From positions 67,365,393 to 67,429,392 of the forward strand of contig OV884059.1 of the NCBI GenBank assembly GCA_930367215.1: a DNA stretch of 64,000 nucleotides, written 5' to 3'. The stretch's first letter is position 1; every line of letters starts with the position of its first letter. Made by a program: the position numbers and the translations under genes. Source of the stretch: Pollenia angustigena. Lineage: Eukaryota > Arthropoda > Insecta > Diptera > Polleniidae. This document shows positions 33,541 to 45,800 of this stretch, piece by piece. The notes beneath the pieces were generated by a model that searched no databases, had not been told where the DNA came from, and saw nothing but the letters and a program-made list of their open reading frames with translations.

Positions 33541-35330
33541 TCATAATATTGCACTCAAAGCCGATGAGACATTGCATACGTTCAGAACGCCAGTAACACA
33601 TATCGTTGACGGCGACCAAAATTTACTAAAATTGAAAATTTTTCAACGACGGCGGCGAAAATACAACCGTCGGCTATACCAAATTGTGTAAAGAGCGACT
33701 TTAGTGTTTGTTATTTGCAAACGAGCTTTGAAGACATTAGTAAATTTTATAAAAATGTTAAAAGAAAAATAATAAAACAATGAAAAATGTGCCAAGAACA
33801 AAATTATTATTCATTGCATTTTTAGTTGTTTTTTAGTGTTAAAAAGTTTTCTCGCCCCATTTTTATTCGTGAGTTTATTTGAAAGTTCAAAGCGGGAACT
33901 TTTCTCATCAAAATGTTACAGACACACTTTTTCTGTAAATTGGCGAGTAGTTTCCTTACGTGACAGCTTGTACTCGCCAAAAAAAGTTACAGACACAGTT
34001 AAGTGAGAAAAACAGCTGATTGTTTCAATTTATGGCATTTTTGTTTCATTTCACACATTTCAATCGAAAACTTTCTCGACGCGAGAGTTACAGAACATGG
34101 GCACAGATTAAGAATTATTTATTTTTAAAAATGTTAAGTACAGCCTTTTACCACAACATTTCTGATGAAGAATTTTTTTGAGACGAATGAAAACAACCTT
34201 CTACCAGACAACAAGACTATTAAAAGTATTAATATTGTTAAAAATGTTTAATTTTAAGAAAATGTAAGTTTTATGAAAAGGAAAAAGAACAATGAAATTA
34301 TATATGCTTTATAACGCTATACTTTCAATCTCTCCAACGTCAACAATAAGTAAAATAATCTTTTCCTAATCAAGTTTCATACACAAAAAAGAAAAAAATC
34401 GCTTGAAACATTAACATTTAAAATGTGTACTCTTTTTGAAATATTATTTTAGAACACAGAAAAAAGTAAAAAAGGTTTTGATCACCAAAATAATTGAAAC
34501 AAGCAAAAAATTTTTTTAATTTTGCACCTATCACCGAAATGATTATACGAATTACTCAAACTTGCAAAAATTGCAAAACAAGGATTTTTTTCCAATTAAA
34601 AAGTTTTTACATTTTAATTACAAAAATATTTGAAAAAATTATTAATATTAAACAATATTTTAATTGAATGAATTAACAAATTAATTAAAAAAATCAATAT
34701 TTTAATTGAATGAATTACTAACGTTATTGATTACAATACAGAAAATTAATTATTTTAATAATTGTATTGATTAAAACAGCGATTGAATTTTTGCATTAAA
34801 TCGATTAAATTTTTAATTGAATAAATTAAACATTGTATTTAAAATACAATCTAAATTCAATTACGCAAATTATTCAATCAAACCAATTGTTAATTGAATA
34901 AGTTTGTTAAATCAATTCAGTTGATGGTTAAATGAAGCAAAATAATAATATTTAAAATATATGTTTTATTTAAATATGGTTTAAAAATAACTTGTTTTAT
35001 ATGTTTAATTGTAATAGTTCATGCTTAATTGTACGAATTTTGGAAGATTTTTTTGACAAAGGAATTTCATACATACAACTTTGTATAAACTTGTAGAATA
35101 ACTCTGATTCTTCAGGGTATTCAAGATTGAAAACCAAAAACTGTTTTTGTTGTGTAATTTTGCTGTACTTTTTTCACCTATTAAGTTTAAACGCACAACA
35201 TGAAATGACGCCAAAAATAATTCAAGAATTAACAAACAAAGAAAATAAACACCAAATTTCTATTGCGACCATAACCACACGTCAATGTGGTCAGCCACAA
35301 GGCGATTTTTTATTTTACGCATAATATACA
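33541..35330. other. AT-rich sequence with minor repeats, no gene
   Basis: Around 33900-34100 there are GTTACAGA(C/A)ACA words related to those at 2800-2980. From 34452 (CACAGAAAAAAG) onward, and especially 34640-34920, the sequence is full of TTTAATTGAATGAATTA-like words, resembling the inside of the small element at 47129-47417. It is probably another CACAGAAAAA-type MITE whose right end I could not locate. Short frames are not convincing. Confidence 0.4.
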
Positions 35331-35754
35331 TATGGGGGATTTCATGTCAAGTGATCCAATTTTGAAATCGATGTCCTCCGATTTGGATGAAAAACATTCC
35401 CGCTAAAAAAATAAATAAAAAAAAAGTTTTAAATTAAAAAAAAAAAAAATTTAAAAATTTTTTTAAAAAAACAAAAAAATGTTTTTTCAAAAGATGGATC
35501 AAATAACTATCGAAGCTACTTGGGACAAATTTTGCTAACACTAATAGGTAATAAGTTACATGGATAAGAAAGAACACCTGTATGGCCAAAATGTCAAACT
35601 TTGACCCCCACTAACTCAGAAACTTTTGGTCCGATCTTGTTGAAAATTTATGTCTAAGCTACTATCCAATAGGACTAACCTTGGTGCAAATTTCATCCAA
35701 ATCGAAGGACATCGATTTCAAAATTGGGTCACTTGACATGAAATCCCCCATATG
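35331..35754. mobile_element. MITE of about 424 bp with long TIRs
   Basis: Inverted repeats of about 57 bp begin TATGGGGGATTTCATGTCAA. The two arms (35331-35387 and 35698-35754) differ at only two positions. The sequence TACATATG continues symmetrically a few bases outside, so the exact terminus and target duplication (perhaps TA) are uncertain. The inside is A-rich, with no coding capacity. Confidence 0.75.
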
Positions 35755-36289
35755 TATACAAAAAACTTTTCTAGTTGATTCGTGGGTCAGCTAACTCAAA
35801 AATTTTTGTTATGTAAAATCGTATAACGACAATATTAAAGCGGAGAATACACATAAAATAGAAAGTGAAAATGACAGCGTGTAACGATTAAGATCAATAA
35901 ATGTCAGAGGTTAATGACAGTTAAAACCGAACTATAACAATTTATGGGAATATACAATAATTATTACGAAAAAAGTATCACCATTTTTAAGGTACATACT
36001 ATAAATTTGAAAAGTAATAAACAGTTTTTTACAGAATTTGTTGCAACGATTAATCGAATACACAACATCTGTTAATTTAAAACCCTTGTACAAACCAACG
36101 CGAATTCATACAGGTGACCGTGACAGGTGATCAAACAGAGAGGTGTGCTAGCTGACCTATCTTTTGTATAGAGGCATACTTTTGTATTCTAAAAAGCAAA
36201 CTGCTTAAAACAAAATAGAAAAAGTTTCGTGCTCCTAATATAAGTACTATTGCAAATTTCTCCAGTAAACAGAATGGAACTAATATCAC

Positions 36290-36935
36290 TTGTCTACAAC
36301 GGAGACCTTATTTATATAAAACTAATTAGTCAAATCGGTGGAGCCGTTTTCTGATTTTAGGTAAATCGAAAAAGTGGGCGTTAAAGTGGCCGGGGCAGAA
36401 TTTAAAAAAATAAAAACCTAAGTTGGACCATGGCGATAATTTTTAAGAAAAACTCGTCCAAATCGGTCAAGCCGTTCTCAAGTTATGCGCTTAATAGAAA
36501 AAGTGGGCGTAAAAGTAGGCGTGATACATTTTTCTTTCGATTAAAACGTAAAATGGATTAATACGAACATTTAAAAGAAAAACTAGTCAAATCGATTGAG
36601 CCGTTTTTTGATTTTAGGTAAATCGAAAAAAGTGGGCGGGGCAAAATTTTCTTTCCGTAGAAACCTAAGTTGGACCATGGCGATCATTTTAAAGAAAAAA
36701 TCGTCCAAATTATATAGATCTCATTGGTGGTGCAATATGAAAATTGGATTTTGCCACGCCCCTCCGCCCGCAGACCGCAAATCAAAAATCGGACTTCACA
36801 GTGTCACCCGCCTGAATATTCTGAAGATTCCCTGAAATTTCATCAAAATCGGGCTAGTCGTTTTGGAGTCCATACGTTACATACATACATACATACATAC
36901 ATCCTATTTTATATATGTATATAGATAGATTTTAC
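36290..36935. repeat. Unclassified interspersed repeat ending in (ACAT)n
   Basis: Contains internally repeated phrases: GTCAAATCG..(G/T)GAGCCGTTTT, AAAGTGGGCG, and AAGTTGGACCATGGCGAT twice. It closes with TCGTTTTGGAGTCCATACG followed by (ACAT) repeats at about 36880-36904 and an AT tail. Repeats of this style are common in fly genomes. I cannot assign it to SINE, LINE 3' end or Helitron. Confidence 0.45.
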
Positions 36936-38609
36936 AGAGCAGTGTAACTGGCAGTCCTTGTTACAATTTAAATAAACCATTTTTTAAAAAAAGGTTTTAA
37001 AAATCTTTTAACTTGATTATGATTATCTCAAATATTTGATGTTCTATTTCTGATTTACTTTTGTAATACTTTTTACTATTTAATTGGTACCATTATCACC
37101 AGTTTAGTTCATTTGTATGGCTCTTATTGGAGATAAATGTAGCAAATTCAATTATTTTGTAACTCAAAAAAGTCATAAAAAGTCAATGAAATAAATATCA
37201 TATCATTTAAATAAGAAATAACTTTTTGTTTTTAAAGAGAGTAATAGAAAAAAATAAACAAATCTATCAATTATATATTAAATAAAATAATATTAGGAAG
37301 AACTTTTCAAAAAGATGTGCAAAAAAAGACAAATAATGTTACAAATATACATAGGGATTTTCCTACTCCACCCTTCACAGGATCTTAACAACAAAAAAGG
37401 GGTACTACTTACAAATAAATATAGAAAAGAAATCAAATAAAAATAAGAAAATAATCACCAAAGACGACAGAACTGAACACACAAACATTCCTTCATACCC
37501 ATTATAGCGAAGTGTATCGTAAGAGTTTTAGGAAACCGTAAGCCAACTTCATAAAATCATACATACATAGATGCCTAAATACATGTATGTAAAGATACAG
37601 ATATACATAGATACATTAATAGAACATTGAGATACACAGTAATATTACTTTTACATAGATATCATTTCAAAGGGAGTGCTTGTGTGTGAGAGAGGGAGGA
37701 AGGGGTCTTAGCATAAGTAGTAGTAGGCAGAGTGTTTTTCCTAAATATAAATTGGAAAAACATATTTTTTTTTATACTTCACAGACTTGTAATTTAAGTC
37801 AATAGTAGCAACAGCAGCTGGAGTTTTAAAAATATCTCTAGGATATTGCAAAGGTGGGGAGTATGACTTGATGAAAGAAATTCCTTTAACTCCATGTTTT
37901 ATTTTTAAGTATCGAATAAATTTGTAAAGTGTGTTTTATTGCGACCATAAAATGAAACGTTCGTGTTTTCAAACGAAATCAATAAATGTTGGATTTTTTT
38001 TGGTAGTTATGACTACACAACGCATACCTCCCTCCTGCCCTACAACTCATTTACGTATATATATCGACATGTACCTCATTTTTATATGCCTCCCTGCAAT
38101 GAAAGAGACTGTGTCTGATTATTCGTCTATCTTTAGTAGACAGCTACTGTGTCTTTTACAATTTTGTTATCGAATTTAACTCTGGCCAGGACATAAAGTA
38201 GGAATATTTTAGTCAATAAAATTCTTGTTTTATGGCGTCAGCAACAAACTTCCAAACACATATGAAATGAGCGGGTTTTAAATCGTTAAATATTTTCGAT
38301 TGTAAAAGTATTTGTGAGTTTTTTTTTTTTATAGAAGAAGTTGTTAACAAAATGTAGGAATATATTTAAATTTCAGGCAAGTTTATTTTTTTAAATCATA
38401 AAACAAATTTTCTAAGTAGGGGATTTTCAATGCCGGAAAATCCCGGGTTTGAATAAAGTGTTTTATAAGTGGTTTCTACTTTAAATTCTAGTGCCATTTT
38501 TAATGATTGATTCTAGTTTCTAAAATATCCATTAAATTACTTTCTTTGATTAGGCATAAGTCTGCTCAAACTCCTTTTGGGGGCTTGTTCGGATAAACTT
38601 AAGAATATT
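36936..38609. other. No gene recognised
   Basis: AT-rich sequence with scattered simple words (TACATAGATAC near 37560-37620). The open frame at 37931-38179 has no known motif and is not supported. Confidence 0.35.
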
Positions 38610-39299
38610 TACTATTAAGATTTTTTTATGACGTGCTAAATTCCCAATTTTTTATATTTGATAAATACACTGAAATTTATTGTTGAGGGAAAGCTAGCCT
38701 CTATGCGCATTTCACTGTTTGCTTAGGCCATATCATCAGGAAACCTTTTCCAAAGATTTTAGAAAAGCTAAAAATATTATACAAATAAAACCCTAAAGCG
38801 AATAAGAATTTTAAACACTCAAAGTCTTACTTGTAAGAATATCAAAGCTTAAACAAAACACCAACAATAAACAGTGAGTTTATCTTTTCTTACATCCCCC
38901 TACAATTGGTTGGGTTCTTTCCGACTCGAATTGTAGTTGTAATTTTGTTTTTTCTTTTTACCCACTTACAACTACAATTCGAGTCGGAAAGAACCCAACC
39001 AATTGTAGGGGGATGTAAGAAAAGATAAACTCACTGTTTATTGTTGGTGTTTTGTTTAAGCTTTGATATTCTTACAAGTAAGACTTTGAGTGTTTAAAAT
39101 TCTTATTCGCTTTAGGGTTTTATTTGTATAATATTTTTAGCTTTTCTAAAATCTTTGGAAAAGGTTTCCTGATGATCTGGCCTAATCAACCAGTGAAATG
39201 CGCATAGAGGCTAGCTTTCCCTCAACAATAAATTTCAGTGTATTTATCAAATATAAAAAATTGGGAATTTAGCACGTCATAAAAAAATCTTAATAGTAG
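38610..39299. repeat. 690-bp near-perfect palindrome
   Basis: Left arm 38610 to about 38942, right arm about 38964 to 39299. The loop of about 22 bases is T-rich (TTTTGTTTTTTCTTTTTACC). Arms start TACTATTAAGATTTTTTTAT and end with its complement. Only a few mismatches are visible, for example around CACTGTTTGCTTAGGCCAT versus CACTGGTTGATTAGGCCAG. No target duplication or coding frame was found. It is either a foldback element or a locally formed inverted duplication. Confidence 0.85.
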
Positions 39300-39311
39300 A
39301 TTTTGTATTCC

Positions 39312-39790
39312 CGTAAATAACTTTGAGAATATTTCACCTTTTGGTGTTACATAATTAGGGGCATAATCAGGTGCAGCCATTGCCTGGAATTCTCTAACGA
39401 TCGCGGCTGACCAGAGCTTCTTTCTGGAACAACGGGAGTCTCTACCTACGGTGTCGCAACATAGGACTAACAATTGGTTGAAGCCTCCGTTAGTGTGTTT
39501 CTTGCGAAAAATTAATGTCGCGAGAAGGGATTTCCTGAAAATCCCTCTAATGTGCCGATTTCTCATCACTTATGGAAGAGGGAGAAAGATCCCTGGGTGC
39601 TGCTGCTACTCAACAGATAATGCTAGCAGTTTTTAAAAGCAGCACAGGTTAGATAGCTCAAGCTCCTTAACAAAGGGCGAGTGTATAATCTTACCGGATT
39701 ATGCACTTATATTGCTACCTTGGCTGCGCTCACACTCGGTGGGGATTGGCGCATGCATTGTTTGTCACCCAGTGGTTAAGATCCAAAATG
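39312..39790. repeat. Unclassified GC-richer repeat, copy 2
   Basis: Collinear but diverged relative of 23222-23770. It abuts the palindrome on the left and lies about 110 bases before a short tandem array. The apparent minus-strand frame at 39222-39569 partly covers the palindrome and is not supported. Confidence 0.55.
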
Positions 39791-39897
39791 GAGTGGCTTA
39801 TATAGCAGGTTTCCACAGCTGCCAGTCTAAGCTGACATATTGCTGAAATTCTTAAAAGAAAAGTTTAATTTCAACACCAACCCCGGCTGCTTACGAA

Positions 39898-40168
39898 GCG
39901 AAGCCGGTCTTTGTTATACCATAGAGGGGAAAATCCTCGCGCCCGGCCGAAGGCCGGCTATGCAGAGAAACTATAGTTAGCGAAGCCGGTCTATGTTATA
40001 CCATAGAGGAGAAAACTCTTGGCCAAAGGCCGGCTATGCAGAGAAGCTTTAGTTAGCGAAGACGGTCTTTGTTATACCATAGAGGGGAAAATCCTCGCGC
40101 CTATCCAGAGAAACTTTAGTAAGCGAAGACGGTCTTTGTTATACCATAGAGGAGAAAATCCTTGCGCC
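39898..40168. repeat. Short tandem array, about four units of 67-82 bp
   Basis: Units start at 39898, 39980, 40056 and 40123. Each has GCGAAG(C/A)CGGTCT, TGTTATACCATAGAGG, a GAAAA(T/C)CCT-like stretch and CAGAGAAAC. The first two units also contain GGCCGAAGGCCGGCTATGC or similar palindromic text, which later units lose; this explains the shrinking period. Confidence 0.8.
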
Positions 40169-40240
40169 CAAAAGTGTTTTCGTTATATTTTTAGTATACA
40201 CACCCAGAGAAAAAACAACAAAACAATTTTTAAATAAATT

Positions 40241-41145
40241 ACACAGAAAAAATTATTTTTCCAATTCAAATAAAAAATTTGTAGAATCAAACAATTTTTT
40301 GTCTGAAATCGGTCCTATAAACAAATTTGCATATTCAAACAATTTATTTGCATTTTGTTTATTGAAAAATAAACACAGATTTTTTCAAACAAATAATTTA
40401 ACTGAATCAAACAAAAAGTTTATTGAAACTCATATACTAAATTTCAAAATAAAAAAAAAAAAAGTTTTTGCACAAGCAATGACGCGCACACAAGTAAGCA
40501 CTGTATGAGGAGATGACGGCAGAGCAGAGCCGCCACTGGCTGGCTTTGAGACACATTTTTTTTTGTTGGAATAATTTTTAACGAAGTCTTATTTATACAC
40601 ACACAACACACAATGTTTTTCTTTATTACTCTCTGATGCTGTATCCTTTCCTTTGCCAAAGAAGAAATGTAAACAAAAACGGCAGCAGACCGACTCGATA
40701 TGTTTTTCGTCACCATTCTATTTTTGTATTTGATGTATTTAACCAAACAGTTTTAAAAAAATGAATACGGGATTTTGTTTCTTATAATGTTGTTTCTGCT
40801 ATTGTTTTTCTTATAGTTGACCTTTTTTAAAGCGTCCAAAAATAGACTGTGTGTGTTTTTTGTTGTTGTTCTTACATTTGACATAAAGAAGTGTTGCTTA
40901 CGATCAAATAAAAAAATGCAAAAAGACGACAACATTAAAGAGCGTTAAATATTTCATACAAAATTATGAAAACTTGACACCAATAACGCGTTTATTATAT
41001 TTTTGAAGAGTTGTCCACATTTTTGTTGGTTAAATAAAAATCAAACAAAAATATTGATTGAATCTGTAAAAAAATTTATAGAAATTAAAAAAGTTTTCAA
41101 ACAAGCGTTTGTTTGAAAATAATTCGGCAATAATTTTTTCTGTGT
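40241..41145. mobile_element. 905-bp MITE with CACAGAAAAA ends
   Basis: Perfect 17-bp TIRs ACACAGAAAAAATTATT (40241-40257) and its complement (41129-41145). Inside, repeated (T)CAAACAA(A/T) words lie near both ends. The section about 40590-40780 (CGATATG.TTTTCGTCA.CATTCTA, AATACGGGA) is shared with about 43720-43820 and 47960-48090, so this is a repeated family. Frames within it are not credible genes. Confidence 0.7.
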
Positions 41146-41196
41146 AGAATTATAGAAACTGGGAATTATTTCCTTCCGAAGGTTACTTTATATCAT

Positions 41197-41465
41197 ACTA
41201 GCTGGACCCGGTCCGCTTTGCTGGCCCATAGTAAAGATTTAAAATTTTATAAAATATGAACGTGTTTAATTGATTTTCATAACAAATATATGCAAAAACC
41301 AATAATAATTTTTATTAAAAATCGCAAAATTTATTTAACAAACGCGAAACTGCACAGAAACACTCTTCATGCCTCATACATCAAACAAACAAATTTTGGT
41401 CAAAGTCGGTGCAGTAGTTTTTGAGTTTAGCGATTACAAACAAACACGTCTCTTTTATATATCTG
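41197..41465 (+). repeat. Widespread insect-type interspersed repeat
   Basis: Begins TACTAGCTGGACCCGGTCCG and ends GGTGCAGTAGTTTTTGAGTT..CTCTTTTATATATC. Repeats that open with ACTAGCTG.ACCCGG and close with 'AGCCGTT..TGAGTTTAGC' plus TATA words are very common in insect genomes. I recall the pattern but not the family name, so I leave it unclassified. Confidence 0.5.
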
Positions 41466-42016
41466 TGGCCGTATGGAAAAACTAGATAATTCCAATTTTT
41501 GAAAACACGAGAAAAACGCATTTAAAGTTTTAAACATATTTCGCTTATTATTTCATATGAATTTATGTTATTATGCATGCGCATTTAACAAAACATAATT
41601 TTATGTTTAACATTTCTGGTTCCATTAAACTTATTTTTGGACATAAAAACCGAAAATCAATGTCACTTATCTTGTTTTTTCGAAAAATGGAGTTATCTAG
41701 TTTTTCCGAAAAAAATTTTTTTTCTTAAATTATATTAGTATTTTATGGAATTAAGGCAACTTAAGTAAGGATTTGTGGAAAAACATTAACTTTTTGACTC
41801 AACACGTTAGTTTATCCGTTTTTTCTACGAACAAATGGAGTTATCCAGTTTTTCCAAAAAATATTTTTGTCTCTTTATGCTTATACATCAAAAAATAAGC
41901 TGAGTTTTTGTCTGTTTTTATGCATAAACATAGTTAAAAGGTTTACCCTTCTTGATTTTATGAAATGAATTGGCCAGTTTTAAGGACGTCGATAAAAATA
42001 AACGTAATAGTTACAC
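41466..42016. other. No gene recognised
   Basis: AT-rich. GGAGTTATC(T/C)AGTTTTTCC is present twice (about 41690 and 41838), so there is some internal repetition. Nothing else supported. Confidence 0.35.
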
Positions 42017-42208
42017 GTGCGTGCAAAAAATACAAAAATCAACACAAAAAAATCAACAATGCGACCGACTAACATAACCTTAGATCCAGACCTTGACCTC
42101 ATGCAAATTCAGCCTAAGTTGGAGGAAATTATTCCACAAGGCAGCACGGAAGAAAATAAAAGGAAGCAAAACGTGATCGAGCAATCGGACAAAGAACTCG
42201 TAAATTAA
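42017..42208 (+). CDS. Short open frame of unknown function (weak)
   Basis: A 63-codon frame with an ATG at 42017 and a second ATG at 42059 in a good context (ATCAACAATG). The product is hydrophilic, acidic in the middle and lysine-rich at the ends (LDPDLDLMQIQPKLEEIIPQ), with no membrane segment. Base composition is less AT-rich than the neighbours, and an AATAAA occurs a few bases after the stop (about 42212). It could be a first exon, a retrocopy fragment or chance. I do not recognise it. Confidence 0.2.
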   Translation: MRAKNTKINTKKSTMRPTNITLDPDLDLMQIQPKLEEIIPQGSTEENKRKQNVIEQSDKELVN

Positions 42209-42393
42209 GAAATAAATACTTCAGAAAACAAACTGAAATCAAGTCGGAAAAAGCTCAAGAGAAGTTTTATTGATAAACATTTACCATTGAGAAGATCGCC
42301 AAGGTTGCAGTAAAAAATAATTTTATAATATTAAAATTTTATTAGTATTAAATATCGTAAAGTGCAAAAAATATGAATATGTTCTTATGCTAA

Positions 42394-42891
42394 GTTCACA
42401 CTTGGGTTTTTGAACGCGTTTAAGCAAAATGTTGATTTAGCTAATCAAAGCCGTTCACATTACAGTTGAGATGATTAAGATGACAGATGATTAAGAAAAA
42501 AAACACACAACAAAAACACAAAAAAACAACAAACAAATTTATATTTCTTTAAAGTATTAAAAATGGATAAAAACACTTTTATAAAGTTATCAGAAGATTA
42601 TTTTAATAGTTTTAATGATGAAATTGTGAAAATTTATGAATTATTTAAGGAAAAAAATAAAAACATTTAGCAGAAATCTTGGCCGGTTGTACACGAGCAT
42701 GTTGGCGATTCTACATTTGAGGTATGTTCAGTGGATTCTACGTGATTTATGAAGTGATTTAGTTGTAATCATGTCAATTTGAAGTGATTAACAAATCACT
42801 TCAATGTATGGGTAATCATCTCGATTTTGAAGTGATTAGAGCTTAATCACGTTCGAGCTGCTTAAGCGCGTTTAAGAACCCAAGTGTGAAC
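42394..42891. mobile_element. 498-bp MITE (GTTCACACTTGGGTT ends)
   Basis: TIRs GTTCACACTTGGGTTTTTGA and GTTCACACTTGGGTTCTTAA (right end read inverted) match over most of 25 bases. A 35-codon frame near 42563 (starting MDKNTFIKLSEDYF) may be a vestige of an encoded protein but matches nothing I can name. The target duplication is not clear; sequence similarity of the outer flanks suggests the TIR may extend further. Confidence 0.6.
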
Positions 42892-45800
42892 ATTGTATTA
42901 GATTAATTTAAAAATAAAGAAATTTACAACCAGTCTCACAATGTCGATAAGAACATTTCTTTCGCATATTTATATTTAAAACAATAATAGAAAACTAAAA
43001 TTCTTTTTGTTTTCAACATAAATATACGAAAAATGAAAAATGTTGAACATAAATTAGAATTATATTTAAAAAGAAAATTTTAATGAGAAGTAAGGCCATT
43101 ATGGCTTTATTTAACTCCTTACATGGAAATAAAGCCATCAATGGAGTGAGAAATAAAGCCATATCGTTTTATTCCAATTGGCTTTATAGCACGGCGCATA
43201 TCAAACTATCGTATTTAACGTTGGGTTGTCATAGGAGGCCAACTAGTTCATTTTTATGCATTTTTATAATAGTTTTAAACTAGCTGCTTTATTTACTAAG
43301 GAATAATAAAAGCAAAATTAATTTGACAATTCCCCTCAATATTTTTTCACACTTAATTATTGTTTTAGAGTGTATGTATTTATTTTAGAATAATTGTAAG
43401 CACTTACCCCTGAAACCAGAGAGAAAGAATATTGTATTACTTATTTTTCTGTTTAAATTTTGTTGAATTCCCTTTTGCTTATAGCAAGGCCCATCTATCA
43501 GGTCTGCCTACTTGTACAAAAACAAAAAACGATTCTTTTTAGTTGTCAAAAATTTACTACCCCATATACAAAGCAAAAGGAAAAAAACGTGTATGTGTGG
43601 CATAATATAAACGTAAACAAACGTTTACATGCACATGTAAGCAAAATGTAAACAACTTTAGACAACTAAAAAGAACATAAACAATGATCATCAGGCTTCT
43701 TGCGCAGAGCTTTTCAATGGGCCTTGGTTATAGAATTATGTATACGAAACGAGCAGAATTTCTCGATATGGTTTCCGTCATAAACAATTTTAACAAAAAG
43801 AATACGGGAATTAACCTTCTCCTTCTTTATTTTTTAAACATGAAAATAGTTTATCAACCCAAAAATCAACCAAAAATTTACATTTTTCTTCAGAATGCTG
43901 CCTGCCGGTCTTGTCTGTAATAGATAATCGAAGTCTTGTTTTTTTTTTTAACCTGACACTTCAAACCACAAAGAATACATAGATGAAAAAAGTGACGTAT
44001 GAAAAATGCCAAAATCATTTGCGAGGGCAGCTTTCGAAGAAAGAGAAAGAAAACGATTTTTGTTAATGAAGTGGCAATGTGTAAAAACAGGCCGCTACTA
44101 TCAACACAAATTGCATAATCAAAACAAAAAACGCAAAAAGGGCAGCTTTCAAAGAAAAAGGCAGAAAAAAACACAATATTTTCTGTCTCGTGACGCCTCT
44201 GTGTGCTCTGTGCTTCAAACTAATAAAAAGAATAAAATGTAACAAGAAGAAGCTTAAAGAGAAATATAAAACACCGGCATGAAAAATACAAACTTATGGC
44301 CGTTTTCTCATTATACGATTATCTCATTTCCCAACGAAAAACTGCACATTAAAGAAATTTGTTTTTCTCAATGTCTAATTCGCTTCTTTTCTGTCGCAAA
44401 GTTAACCAGCACTCATCTGCCAATTAGTTATTTTCCTTTTATTTGCCGTACAGATAAATTCAATCAGCTGACTCCCAGCTTTAACATGTATTTTGAGAGG
44501 TGTTGCCAGCTAAAAACAATGTTTTTTGTCGGTACATTGAGAAACCCATAATCGTTAACGAACAGTTTATCGCTCAAATAAATTTTTGTTGACATTAAGT
44601 AACAGCCAGTTTATCGATACGTTGAGAAAATTTCTTCTCTACACCGTCACCACAAACAAAAAGAGATGCCGAAAACGCGACGTCGTTACAGCCCCCGTTT
44701 GAATTGGCTGTAAGTAAGAATAACATTTGCAATGGTTTTTGTTACTCTAATTAAATAAAACGAGGGACTCTTATATGAATCTTAACCCCATAATATAGTT
44801 TTGTTTTGGTGGGTCTCAAGTTGTATATACTCTCGAAAATTTGTATTTAATTTTCAATAAAATCTGAAAAAACTCAAAAAATTTTTTCAAAGTAAAATTC
44901 CCAAGAATTATGAATTTAATTTTCCCGGAAATTCAGAAGAAATTCTTCTCGCGTAAAAAACCCTACATTCAAGTAATAAATCAAGTTGAAATTGTATTAC
45001 AAATTGATACAACTTTATTGCGGGATTTTAATAAAATTTTCTTTTTGATTGAAAGGTGTTTTAAAATTTTAATTTGGTTACAATTGTAATGTATTTTATT
45101 ATGGAAATAAAGTTTTGGATATTTTTTGTATTCAAAGTTAATTAGGTTTATTTTGTAAATTAAACCGGTAATAAGTTTACTAAAATGCTGATATCCGACT
45201 TTGGCGTATCTGCTTTGTCTAAGTATTGGCATTTTCAATTCTATAATCTCTTTCGTCCCAAAGGAATTTGGCTTTTCCCATAGAACTGTTGCTATCCCGC
45301 CGTCAATAGTGTCCTGCCAGCCTTTAACATGTTCGTCTTATGCCCAATCTTGAGTTCAGTCAAAAAGTAATTATAGCCCAATTTTTACATAGTGAGAACT
45401 TCTGAAATATTGCCGAAACTGTAGAAGTCTTAGTACTTCTTTTATCGCCATTTTTTTTAGTTTTCTACATATCCTAAATATTTAAATCCTTATTATTTTG
45501 GAATGCTGAAAAACCTAAATTAAAAAAGTTTAACAAAAAAAAAAAAACACCTTAAGGATTTCACTGCATTCAAATGTCGTAAACAAACTTAAACTTAACC
45601 GAATAAAAGCAATAGTTGAGAATTCCAAGGGGTTTTTTCTGTTCCCATTTCAGATGTGATTATTATTAACATCATTGTTATTTACTTCTCATAAACTCTT
45701 TTAGTCTTAAACGTCAAATACTTTCATATTTTTTTTATAATATTTTTTATGCCCTGCCTCATCTTCGAGTCTTTTTTGTGAACGGGTTTGTCTTGAAATT

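Noticed and set aside
36290..36935. Helitron
   Set aside because: I could not find a 5' TC, a 3' CTRR with hairpin, or a clean AT target, so it is left unclassified.
39222..39569. 115-codon minus-strand protein
   Set aside because: It runs through one arm of the 690-bp palindrome into an unrelated repeat, so it cannot be an evolved gene.
44006..44242. Lysine/arginine-rich 78-codon protein
   Set aside because: A-rich sequence gives lysine-rich text. No start context, homology or partner, and opposite-strand frames are equally long.
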